21,754 bases of DNA, from NCBI GenBank assembly GCA_003427395.1, contig BFEA01000009.1, forward strand, positions 2,438,932 through 2,460,685, written 5' to 3'. This DNA comes from Chara braunii (lineage: Eukaryota > Streptophyta > Charophyceae > Charales > Characeae). Of the stretch, positions 1 to 8,763 are shown piece after piece (positions within the stretch are counted from its first letter, which is position 1; the number at the start of each line of letters is the position of its first letter). Below the pieces are notes generated by a model. It did no database searches, was not told the origin of the DNA, and worked only from the letters and a program-made list of their open reading frames with translations. The position numbers were made by a program, and so were the translations under genes.

Positions 1-87
<87 letters not shown>
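1..87. repeat. (TC)n microsatellite
   Basis: An uninterrupted TC dinucleotide tract of about 43 units starts at the window edge, so its true length is unknown. It grades into an imperfect pyrimidine-rich stretch to about position 175. No coding meaning is seen on either strand. Confidence 0.98.
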
Positions 88-90
<3 letters not shown>

Positions 91-1840
91 GATCGCTACG
101 TTTCCCTGTCTGTATCTCTCTGTTTCTGTCTCTCTCTCCCCTCTGCCTCTCCGCCCCTCATTTCTCTCTCGCCCCCCTTATCCGGTCTTCTTCCCGCTTT
201 TTGGTTTCTTCCCTTTGTTCTGTGCCCTGTTTTCTTTTAAGCTATCTATTTTGAGGATTTTCCTTTCACATAAGCACTTGATGTTCTTGGTGGCACATCT
301 CTCTTGGCCCATACCCTTATAAGGGTATCCGCCCTGGTTTTTGCAAGTAACAGAAAATAAGTTTAGATTAAAGTCTGAGTGTACCACGAGAGGCGTGGCC
401 GCGTCTGTAACCTGAATTGGCTAGGAAGTTGACTGAGTAGAAAGGGTGAGTGGGCGCGCAGTTTTAAGGCGCGCGTGTGATTTCTCCCTTTGTGTTTGAT
501 TATGAAGCCGGTATAGTCAACTGACCTAAATTCTATTACCGATTAGACTAAGGATTAACAGGTTGACCTTGGTTCGCCGCGCTTGACCGGCAACAGGTTT
601 GGTGTGCAGGATGGTGCGTGGGTTTGCCACGACACAGTTTGGGTAGGCCGGCGTGGATGCTTGGCGGCCGCACGTCGGATTGTAGGGGGAGATGAGGCCC
701 ATGACATTTCCTCGGTCCTAAGCACTGGCGCCTGTTGGTTCCAAGCTTGGGCTTAGCCCTATAGGTTACGACACTGAATCTGCGACATGAAGGTGCGGGG
801 ATCGAGGCCAGTGGGCGACGGCGCCGGAGCAATGGAGCATTGAAAAGGCTAAGGGGTTGAGGGTCCCACGGGACTATCCCCCTTAGTTTTTGCTGGGGGA
901 GTCCGATTGTGGGCCCGCCCCGCAGGACCAAGGGAGCGCTGGCGGGTCCCGCACCCTGTTTTCCGTTAGTATATCCCCATTTTATTTTTTGGGTCCTGTT
1001 ATAGGTTTGCTAGTTTTTTTACTTAGGATCTATCGGGGGGGTCGGTGCCGATCACGGGGTTGATCTTTGGGCTGTTGGCCTGCTATGGCAGGCATAACCA
1101 TGAACCATTGGAATGCGGGCCCACGATCCGGCCCAAATGATGGTCCTTGACGAAGTAAAACCAAATATGTTGAGTTGTGGAGGGATGTAGGAGGTTATCA
1201 TGGCGGGAGTTTTTCGGGGCACCCGCTAAAGACAGGGATGAGACAAAGGAGGAGCAGCCAGGCGCCGGCGCGAGGCAGCGTATAAACCGACGGAGTGTCT
1301 CGACAATTTTTTTTTATAACTTTATTTTGTCGTTCTACTGAAAGGCTGAACCAATTGATAGCAGGTGCGCTACGGGTAGGCCAGGTCGGTGCGGCATCAA
1401 TGTGGAAAGGGACGGGAATAGCGGGAGTGAAAGAGGAGTAAAAGGGGTAGGAACCCGGACGTCGAACTATGATAGGTATGTTCGAGGATGAAGGGGAGAA
1501 GAGCAAAGCTATGTGGGAGTTGTGAACGAGGAAGATAAAACTCACCAGATTCTCCATGAAACTGAATAGGGGTTTGTGGACTGGGCGAGTACGGTGGTAG
1601 TGTTAGCTTTAGTAGATAGTTCGTAGATATGGTAGTAGAAAAAACGTAAGCTGAGTAAGAGAAGGCGAGAGTGAGAGGGGGGGAGTGTAAGGAAACGCTT
1701 ACCTCCCTTGTTTCTGATTAGTTTCGGGCGAGGAAGGGCACAAATCGGGGGTTTTCGGCCCTTGCGACCTCGATTTCATAGTTAGATGTGGTAAAGAGTT
1801 AGTAGATGAGGAGTTATGTAGAAAAGGGTGTGCACGATGA
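88..1840. other. intergenic region without recognised genes
   Basis: This holds a pyrimidine-rich shoulder, a GC-rich stretch (about 550-950) and mixed sequence. The open frames here (for example minus-strand frames at 548-931 and 1198-1557) have Pro/Arg-rich composition without domains, and I regard them as chance frames. I see no RNA gene or clear repeat. Confidence 0.5.
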
Positions 1841-2038
1841 GTGTCCAAAGGTGGATATGGCCGCACACAAAAACGTGAAGTCTTGTTCGGTTCTTGGCGG
1901 AATCAAGTGAGGGAAGATGTTTTTCGAAGGTTTCGAAATGTTGCAAATCCGATGATGCGATTAGAATTTGCAGAAAGGTGGTGGTACTCGTGTTATAGGG
2001 AAATGAAGTTGCGCCCCGAGGAGGAGTTAATAAGGTGA
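1841..2038 (+). CDS. short basic open frame, possible coding fragment
   Basis: This 65-codon open frame is directly preceded by an in-frame TGA at 1838 and begins with GTG, so there is no proper eukaryotic start; the first in-frame ATG is near 1950. The predicted peptide is rich in Arg, Glu and aromatic residues, with paired Trp and several Arg-Phe steps. That looks more like a piece of a folded protein than random translation. It could be an exon or a retroelement scrap. I do not recognise a family, no neighbour helps, and confidence is low. Confidence 0.15.
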   Translation: MSKGGYGRTQKREVLFGSWRNQVREDVFRRFRNVANPMMRLEFAERWWYSCYREMKLRPEEELIR

Positions 2039-2235
2039 TGATGTATTTAGCCGGGTTTTAGCGGTAGATTCATTCTGAGGTTACTCTAAAAACGGGTGCA
2101 GGGTTGAAGGCTTGCCTTCTCGACGATGCATTGCTATCTTGTTGAGGGGAGTGCCCTCCCTCTATTTCTCTGTGCGAGCGGCTGGACAACATCGTACGTT
2201 TCCATGATCTAGCAGAAGATTCACTCCAATTTTGC

Positions 2236-3173
2236 TCATGGAAGCGGAGTGAGGCGAAGGGGCAGGTGTTTCCTCTGTGCGGGCACTAAAGGGAGTGAGG
2301 TAGTCTGAATGGTCTGGCAGAGAGTTCCGCCATCAGTACACAACGGTAGGCTGCTCGACTGGTTTGACCATATACGGATGGGAGGAAAGATTTGTACCTG
2401 GCCGGCCTCCCGTAGGGGAGGGAGTAAGTGGGCGCACTGTTTGCAGACAATCAAGTCGGCGAATATGGTGGGGCTAAGTTGGATTGTGGCCCATACTCTC
2501 TCCATACCGTTGGGACTAGTCTCGGTGGGAGAGTCACCTGCAGCTAGGGCAGCCAACTGGTAGAGATCTGAAGTTGCGGAGCTGTCGGGTTTGCCGAAGT
2601 GCGGTTTACTGAGCTACTATTGGTGGGCCACTGGCTCACGGGGTTGTTGCTTATATGACTGTGCAAGCTACCGTTCGCTGTTTTTGCTACAAAGCGGCTA
2701 TGGCTGTGACTGCTGCTGATGTTTACTGTTGCGACTGTTCTATCCGCCACGGTTGCTGTGCATTCCGGCTATTGTGATATTCGGTGTTGTGTTGCTGCTA
2801 TGCGAGCCGTTGGTTGCTTCAACTGTGCTTCTATTTGCAGCGGCTGTTGTACTTGCGACGGATTGTTGTGGTTGCTGAGCAACACTATGCTGCTGAGCGC
2901 GTTGTGCCTCTTGCAGAAGCGGCTGCTTTGTGCGCAGCCTTGCTATACCAGTCCTTTGTGCACTTTGGGTTTTCTTTGGGTGTTCAACGGTGGGTTGGGC
3001 TGTTGTTCAGATAATGTATAGGGGGGGCGATTAGGCTGTAAGGAAAGCTGCTGCCACAACTTCGAGGAGTGGTTGTGAAGAGAGTTAGTGGTGCAATCAA
3101 GGAGGGTGTCAGAGGGGTGGTATTTCGACAGTTTGACTTCGGAAGTTGACCAAGCTGTTATGTTGGCCGCCAC
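2236..3173 (-). pseudogene. degraded Gln/Ser/Asn/Thr-rich coding remnant
   Basis: Four overlapping minus-strand open frames follow one another in different phases: about 3173-2943, 3006-2740, 2750-2544 and 2636-2236. None starts at a convincing ATG. The second is strongly Gln/Ala/Ser/Thr-rich (QQ and QPQQ clusters), the third is Ser/Asn/His-rich, and the fourth has a Cys-x-x-Cys pair followed about 45 residues later by two further Cys. A run of same-strand, low-complexity frames offset by phase changes fits a frameshifted gene or retroelement gag rather than chance. The plus-strand Cys/Leu-rich frame at 2719-3021 is the complement of the Gln-rich part and is probably a shadow. No family is recognised. 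Confidence 0.25.
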
Positions 3174-3695
3174 TGTGGGGCCCTCAGGCGAATCAAGAAA
3201 CCAAGGCCCTCTCGCGCAAGTCTGAGTGCACCTCCCTTGGATCTGAGAGGCTTAATGATTTTTTTCTGCCTTTCTTACTCTAAGTCTAGTCTGCTTGGTT
3301 CTGAGAGGAAGGTGGCAGGCGGGATTGCAACCCGTAATCCGTGCCAAGGCCTATGTGGGAGGTTCGCCCCACCGATTGCAGGAGCTCTGTCGGAACTCAG
3401 GAGGAAGTTTTGGAGGCAGGAAATTGAAAAGTAACCATTTGCTTTCCTTCTATAAACCCAATTATAAACCCTATCAGTGCATCTTTCTATGGATTGAATG
3501 TGTGTATCGCATGCACCCCTACTTTGAATTTTAGTTTGACTCTTAAGACACAAACCAGACTAAGTAAAGGAATGTATGTATAATGACAGTTTCAGTTTTG
3601 TTTGTTTATCTGAAAGCGGATTGTAACAAGGGATTGCATCAAGGGGAAGTTTGAGAAGCAGACAATTTTGTTTGCGCTTGAATAGGTGTTATAGG
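3174..3695. other. region with no supported gene
   Basis: Overlapping short frames occur on both strands at 3237-3553 but none has recognisable motifs. Base composition turns AT-rich after about 3440, which may mark the left side of the LTR-like region that follows. I found no definite LTR start here. Confidence 0.4.
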
Positions 3696-4507
3696 GTCAG
3701 GCATTGTTTTTAAGATGAATGGTCTGACTGCTGTGTTTTGTTATGTTTTGTGAACGGTCAACCATTGTTTCTAAGATGAATGGCTTGATCTCTATGTTTA
3801 CTTAATTTATCCAGGCATTGTTTCTAAGATGAATGACCTGGTTGTTGTTTCTTTGGGGTATTGATTGCAAACTTTGAGGGTCAGACATTGTTTCTAAGAT
3901 GAATGGTCTGTTCGCTGTTTATTTTGGGTGGTTTCTGAACAGTCTCTGGGTCTAAGAGTACCCTGTTTTTTTTTTGTGTTGAGAAAAGGGGTTGAGCATT
4001 GTTTCTAAGACGAATGACTCAACTATTTTGGTTGTTTTATTCTGAGGGGAGGTTCAGGCAAAAAACTGGACATTGTTTCTATGATAAATGGTCTAAGTCT
4101 GAGGCCACATGAGTATAATGTAAACCAAGGAATATGACTTTCCTTATGTCTATATTTATATGTTTATAAGAAGAAGGCTAGTCAGACATTGTTTCTAAGA
4201 CGAATGGTTTGACTATAGCCTTATCACAAATTAAGAGAGTATAACTAAGAATTAAAATTGAAGGTAACTTGGGCAGGCTAAGCATTGTTTTTAAGACGAA
4301 TGACTCAGTCCTATGCTCACTTTTGAAGATTAAGCTCGGAAAAGTATATATAACTTGGGTATTTGAACACATCAGGGCGACTAAGCATTGTTTCTAAGAT
4401 AAATGGCTTAGTCATGTGCCTTATGAAGAAAGAAGTAGTTGTGCAACCTGTTCGTGTATAAGTAAGGCAAAGAGTTGACATTGTTTCTAAGACGAATGAC
4501 CAAGCTC
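3696..4507 (+). repeat. array of ten hairpin repeats with conserved core and variable stems
   Basis: Ten copies of the core CATTGTTTCTAAGAYGAATG (small variations) begin at 3702, 3763, 3816, 3886, 3997, 4071, 4187, 4283, 4386 and 4479. An eroded eleventh copy lies near 4561. Spacing is irregular, 53 to 116 bases. In each unit CATT pairs with AATG around a 12-base loop, and one unpaired purine (G or A) follows AATG. An outer stem of 4 to 11 pairs then differs between units but stays mostly complementary, for example CCAGG with CCTGG (3811-3841), GTTGAG with CTCAAC (3991-4026) and GACTAAG with CTTAGTC (4379-4413). The sequence between units is AT-rich and unrelated. Function is unknown; the array lies inside a probable LTR. 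Confidence 0.9.
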
Positions 4508-4812
4508 AATGCTCTATGTAAGTAGGGTATAAGGGGTTAAATCACTTAAAGACTATGAACTATTGTTTCGCAAGGTCTAACGTTGGGGATGGTGAGAGTA
4601 CTTACCTTTGTGGTTTGGCCTGCATGTGGTTGAAGGAGACTATTACTTGGTCTGAGTTTCAGGTTGATAGGTAGTTGCTTCAGTGGCTCGCCAGGTGTTA
4701 GAGCAATAAGAGTTAGTTTCAATTTCTGCATTTTCCGAGTTAGATCATTTTTTGCATTTTCTGAGATCACTTATTATACTTGGACTCGTATAAATTTTGG
4801 TACGCCACTTTC

Positions 4813-5068
4813 CCTACGGGAGGCGCTGCCGAAATTTCTGCATAAATTTCGGCTTTTCAAGTTCTACTTGTTTAAATTTCATATATGGCTTAGTAAAAAT
4901 CTGGAAAGTCTTCTTTTGTAAACGGAGTGTTGCCCAGATTTTTGCTAAATCAGGGAGTTAGACAAAATTTGACTTTGAAAAGTCAGAGACTATTTCTGTT
5001 TCCATATTCGGGCTGATATAAATTCTGAAAAGACACTTCTCCTACGGGAAGCGCTGCCGAAATTTTCT
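4813..5068 (+). repeat. duplicated U5-like motif pair
   Basis: A block of about 28 bases beginning CCTACGGGAGGCGCTGCCGA at 4813 recurs, nearly identical, at 5041 (offset 228 bases). A second element, GGAGTTAGA followed by ATTTGAC or ATTTCGAC, occurs near 4955-4975 and again at 5078-5098, the later copy leading into the LTR end. This looks like an internal duplication of the LTR 3' portion, or two nested LTR ends. Confidence 0.7.
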
Positions 5069-5101
5069 TAATTTAAAGGAGTTAGATTATATTTCGACAG
5101 G

Positions 5102-5110
5102 TGGCGACTC
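5102..5110 (+). promoter_or_regulatory. putative tRNA-Arg primer-binding site
   Basis: TGGCGACTC is complementary to the 3' end of plant tRNA-Arg species that end GAGTCG plus CCA. It starts three bases after the LTR-like terminal CA (5098-5099), the usual spacing for reverse-transcription priming. The match is only nine bases before diverging, so it is suggestive rather than proof. Confidence 0.4.
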
Positions 5111-5762
5111 TGGCAATCCACTTTTGATAAGGAAGATTCTACCATGATTCTACCTTTCTTTGGGCACTTGCTTAGAGGTAGACTTAGGCCTAGTTAAATA
5201 GGATGAATTGCGTAAGATAGTGATGTAAAGATTATTCTCCATGGACTTATAAGTTTAGTCTTGGGCATTAATCTGTCTTGTGTTACAGGCCAACTAAATC
5301 GATTGGGTTCAGGACTTGGACTAGATTCAGCTTGATCCCTTGAGGATCACCTTCTGTTATCACTGATAATAGGTCGGTTACCGATTCGTCGGCTTACGAC
5401 TCAACTCCAATTCACCCTCAATACTCAACCTAAAAGGCTTTAGCCCTTGTGATTTTACTGTTTGATTAAGGTTTTACCGAACTTTTATTGAATGGTCATT
5501 TCACAAAGGTACTGAGTATTTAATTATGGTTGGTTGGACAGAGGTTGGGGCTTGCATGGTTGAAGCAAGGGGTGTGAGTGTAGAGATTGGCTGGGGTTGA
5601 CTCCGTGTCGTGCGTGATTCTTGCTGACTCTTTGATGTGATTGGAGGTATGTTCTGTGGTTCAGGTTTTGGATTTGACTGTCTGCGATCACACATATATA
5701 TATGACTGTGAGGAGTCCCACTTTGGTTGCGAGAAGTGATTGTCACATACTTATTCCCCTTC
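5111..5762. other. post-PBS leader and AT-rich intergenic sequence
   Basis: If the LTR and PBS calls are right, the first part is the untranslated leader of the retroelement, but no gag or pol frame follows. A minus-strand frame here (5950-5501) contains a long Tyr-Ile repeat made only by the TA microsatellite and a Pro/Gln-rich tail; it is not supported as a gene. Confidence 0.35.
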
Positions 5763-5782
5763 ATATATATATATATATATAT
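5763..5782. repeat. (AT)10 microsatellite
   Basis: A perfect 20-base AT dinucleotide tract lies 62 bases before the longer TA tract and may share its origin. Confidence 0.9.
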
Positions 5783-5843
5783 CATCACAAATAGAACTTC
5801 CCGATAAACCGTAGGCAGAGAGAGAGAAAAGGACAACAAATGA

Positions 5844-5844
<1 letters not shown>

Positions 5845-5914
<70 letters not shown>
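5845..5914. repeat. (TA)35 microsatellite
   Basis: A 70-base uninterrupted TA dinucleotide tract. Such tracts are hypervariable and can extrude cruciforms; it generates a spurious Tyr-Ile-repeat open frame on the minus strand. Confidence 0.97.
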
Positions 5915-5917
<3 letters not shown>

Positions 5918-6960
5918 ATGTTGGGTGTTCGCGTGGCCTGAGAGGCCCACGTACTAAGGATTTAATTAGGGGTTGAGATTGAGAAAAGAAGGAAGACCCC
6001 TGTATTTATTTGTATACTTCTTGAAGAATTCTTAGTCGGACGTTGGTCCTGGGCCTAGATTCGAGGTCCTTGTCCAGGACATCCCAGGCCCTAGACTCTG
6101 CCTGGAAGGGATTACCCATCAGACAGAGCCTATTCGCCTTGCTTGTCGAGACACTCAGGCCAAAGGCTGGAGGTCTCGCGGCGGCCGCACACCTATTCCT
6201 TCAGTCGTGCAATATCGTGAGGGAGTAGGCCCGCACGATACTTCGAGTCTGACACTTGAGTGTCATAAGCGGTACTCGGGTCCACGAGGGACCGCTTGAT
6301 TATGGGCGCTACATAGTGCGCCATCATTGCGACTGCTTGCATTGCGAATCGATATGAGTAGGCCCTGCGTCCGCGCGGGTTTATACTAAGTCTCGCGCGC
6401 GACACCTATCCGATTTCCGCATCAGAAAGTTATGGGATGACTACTAAGGGACTAAGAGTGTTGTCACGTTGTTTGATGTGTGTGTGTGTGTTTTATTTTT
6501 GTGTTCGTAGTATGGTGTACGCGTGGTGAGTGAGATACGTCCTAGTCGACCGACGACGAGTCGCGCTTGGGACCTCAGCCCCCCAAGATGTTGGTTCGCG
6601 TACGGGTTTGATAGAGGTGTAATACCGCACGTACCCCCTATGCTACAGCGAACGAGAAATGCCCTTGGCTAGTCCACCTCTGCGATTGCAATTGATTAGC
6701 TTTCGTACTGTGGACTGGTAGCTCGGCGGGGATACGCCCACCGAAGGGAGGTGACAACTCCCGTAAGGTGGGGGTAAGTCGTGCCTCGCGTAGGCCCTAT
6801 CCTGTCGCTTGCAAGAGGTATGGCTGGCGCATTCGGCCGGAGCGGCTTATGGAAGCTCCATGTGTATACTCGTGAAAGAAAGATAGATTGACTCATGCGT
6901 GATGCTGCCTTGTGCGGTGCCAGACCGATGCACTCGACAGCGGTGTACCGGCCCTCCGCT
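5915..6960. other. region with no supported gene
   Basis: The sequence is GC-richer and CpG-containing after about 6040, with scattered short frames on both strands and no domain signal. A short TG tract lies near 6478-6490. I see no RNA gene or terminal-repeat structure. Confidence 0.4.
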
Positions 6961-7050
6961 GTGTGCCAGTCCGTCCGCTCACTTACCGTTGCGTGCCAGT
7001 CCATCCGCTCACTTACCGCTCCGTACCAGTCCATCCGCTCACTTACCGTT
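6961..7050. repeat. 30-bp tandem repeat, three copies
   Basis: Three contiguous 30-base units share CCAGTCC(A/G)TCCGCTCACT with few substitutions. Because 30 is divisible by three, all frames stay open through it. On the minus strand it would encode a ten-residue repeat containing SER(M/T)DWH, inside a frame spanning 7097-6696. The flanks do not look coding, so this is best treated as a minisatellite. Confidence 0.9.
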
Positions 7051-8080
7051 GTAAGCCTGGTACCTTTCCGCAGGGTCGTGTGGAACTGGCAGACCAAGAT
7101 GTTGGGCTTTCCAATGGTACTAAGCAGGTTCAGTACCCTGCCTTACGGTGTGCCGCCCCGTAACTGAAGTGACCGTCGGGGTTGCTTAGCGTGCTAGAAA
7201 AGGGGTAGCACGGTTAGCCGCGCGTTGGGCCCGATGGTCATGATTTGGGCTAAGTGCAGAAGCCGGATAGTGATAGTTGATTTGTTTTTCCCAACTTCAC
7301 GTTAGGCCCCTATAGTCGTGTTCTGGGGTAGGTGCAGAAGCGATGGTCACTATTAAAAGAAAAGGGGAGAAACCTCAAAAAAAAAAAAAAAAAAAGGAAA
7401 AAGGGGAGACTAAAAATGCATTTATCGAATTATGTTTTTTTTTAACCGGAAAGATTTAGCAGTGGTACGTATCTTTCCTTCTTGCATTTTATTCTTTCTT
7501 TCTTTGCCTTCGATTTTTTTTTTCTTTCCCCCCCCCTTTTGTCACTTTGCGGGAAGGAGGGCAGACGTTTCATTTTCCAACTTCGATTGAAGTTTGGTGG
7601 TCTAGACTAGCCCGACCCTTCAGGTATCGCATTGTGACTGACCTGTTTGGCTCAGCGCCGCCCAGTGAGACCCCAAAAGAGAGGTAACCCACGACCGCTT
7701 CGGTAGGAAGCCTATCACCCCCCAGGTGGGAGGTCATAGGCCCCCTTCTTACCATCGGATACGGTTACCCATTAGTGGTAGCTCGTAAGTGCTCTATGAA
7801 GGAAGCGAAGTGTCGAGCGGTATTCCGTTATGGGACTGCCGCATTAGCAAATATGACACATAGAAACGAAGGGGCAGCGATGGACGACAGAGAGTTCTAC
7901 TCATAATATGACCATTGGGGGGTGTGGTCCTTTATCTTCTATCTTCCTTTAAATTTTATTTTATCTTTTACTCATTTTTTTATGATTTTTCTAAGATCTA
8001 CTTATTAATGTTCAGAATTTAAATGTTGGCCGAATTAAACCCCTCATTCAGAACACGAGAATCGAGGTAGGTAGAGGTCT
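7051..8080. other. region with no supported gene; contains a poly(A) tract
   Basis: A 19-base adenine run at 7377-7395 sits in purine-rich sequence and could be the tail of an old retroposed copy, but no body or target duplication was identified. T-rich and C-rich homopolymer runs occur at 7434-7540. Short frames lack recognisable features. Confidence 0.4.
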
Positions 8081-8088
8081 TATAAAAG
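8081..8088 (+). promoter_or_regulatory. TATA-box-like element
   Basis: TATAAAAG is a canonical TATA sequence about 200 bases upstream of the ATG at 8287. It is plausible as the core promoter for that open frame, but such octamers also occur by chance. Confidence 0.25.
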
Positions 8089-8286
8089 AGAAGGGAGTTG
8101 TGTTATTGGCTACTCGGGTACAGGCAGTCCCGTGACGCTGAGTACGGGTGAGCCGAAGAAGGAGGACCGGGCGGCGAAGTGAACGTGCGATTTCGTTTGT
8201 GTGCGCATGCATTGTGTATTCAGTTCTGGCTATTCTGGAGATAGTAGCCTAACACTGAGCAAGGTCTTTTCAAAAGAGGAGTGACT

Positions 8287-8763
8287 ATGGCGTGTAGCAA
8301 TGACCTTTTTGGCTATAGGCCAAGGCACTTGAGGTTCTACTGGAGCTGGGAGCCTATGCACGAAGAGGGGGCTACAATGGACGCCTGCCTGAGGTATAGT
8401 AAAAGTGACGAACACGCAAGGTTAAAGATAAACGTCTACGGAGGGAAAGAACAGGTGATGAGGAAAGATGAGAAAGTACAGGGGGTAGTCACCGAGGCTC
8501 GCAACCAAGCCGAGTGGATGTGCAGGAGGGATGGAGTGATTGTGGCCTTGAAGGTTGTAGTCACTTACCACGAGGAAGAGACCTCCACGAGCACAACTGA
8601 ATGGGAGCAGCAGGAGTTGGACCGGGACTTAGAGGCGAAGTCTGAAGCCAGCGACCCGTTGACGCAGTCCTGGCACGGACTGGAGCAGTGGAGAAGGGAG
8701 CATCCGCCGACCGAGTTGGTAGAGGACGGGCTAGAGGCCAGTTTGGCCCTGCGGAGGGATTGA
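8287..8763 (+). CDS. hypothetical acidic/charged protein
   Basis: A 158-codon frame begins with ATG at 8287. The frame is open back to a TAG at 8245, so a longer upstream exon is possible. The peptide looks protein-like: an aromatic N-terminal portion, a mixed-charge middle with a short hydrophobic run that could be a beta strand (around VIVALKVVV), then a Glu-rich, probably helical C-terminus. There is no signal peptide or membrane segment, and I recognise no motif. A TATA-like box lies about 200 bases upstream. It may be a single-exon gene, one exon of a larger gene, or a fragment captured by a transposon. Confidence 0.4.
   Translation: MACSNDLFGYRPRHLRFYWSWEPMHEEGATMDACLRYSKSDEHARLKINVYGGKEQVMRKDEKVQGVVTEARNQAEWMCRRDGVIVALKVVVTYHEEETSTSTTEWEQQELDRDLEAKSEASDPLTQSWHGLEQWRREHPPTELVEDGLEASLALRRD

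Larger units (their letters stand above)
3696..5099 (+). mobile_element. probable LTR of a plant-type LTR retrotransposon (left edge undefined)
   Basis: The right edge is supported: the region ends in GACA at 5096-5099, two bases before a tRNA-like primer-binding site. Just inside that edge are motifs I associate with U5 regions of plant Ty3-type LTRs (CTACGGGA then GCGCTGCCGAAATTT). The left coordinate given is simply the first hairpin repeat; the true TG start was not found. No gag or pol follows within the window, so the element must be truncated, decayed or non-autonomous. An alternative is a tandem-repeat region that only happens to end in these motifs. Confidence 0.4.

Noticed and set aside
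548-1557. Minus-strand frames of 127 and 119 codons
   Set aside because: Pro/Arg/Ser-rich translation of GC-rich or purine-rich DNA, no domains and no supporting context.
2719-3021. Cys-rich 100-codon plus-strand frame that could look like a secreted Cys-rich peptide
   Set aside because: It is the complement of a Gln/Ala/Ser-rich minus-strand frame, starts well inside that region and has no spaced Cys pattern; Cys codons arise from complementing GCA/ACA/CAA-rich sequence.
3696-4507. Regularly recurring repeats resembling a CRISPR array
   Set aside because: Spacing varies from 53 to 116 bases, the conserved part is the hairpin centre rather than the whole repeat, no cas genes are present and the context is eukaryotic.
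5501-5950. 149-codon minus-strand frame
   Set aside because: Much of it is Tyr-Ile repeats translated from the TA microsatellites; the rest has no domain.
7377-7395. Poly(A) tract as the tail of a SINE or processed pseudogene
   Set aside because: No body, promoter boxes or target duplication could be recognised upstream.
8110-8165. Possible hammerhead-like string (CUGAGUA ... GAAG)
   Set aside because: The core deviates at essential bases (no CUGANGA, GAAG in place of GAAA) and helices do not form in the required places.
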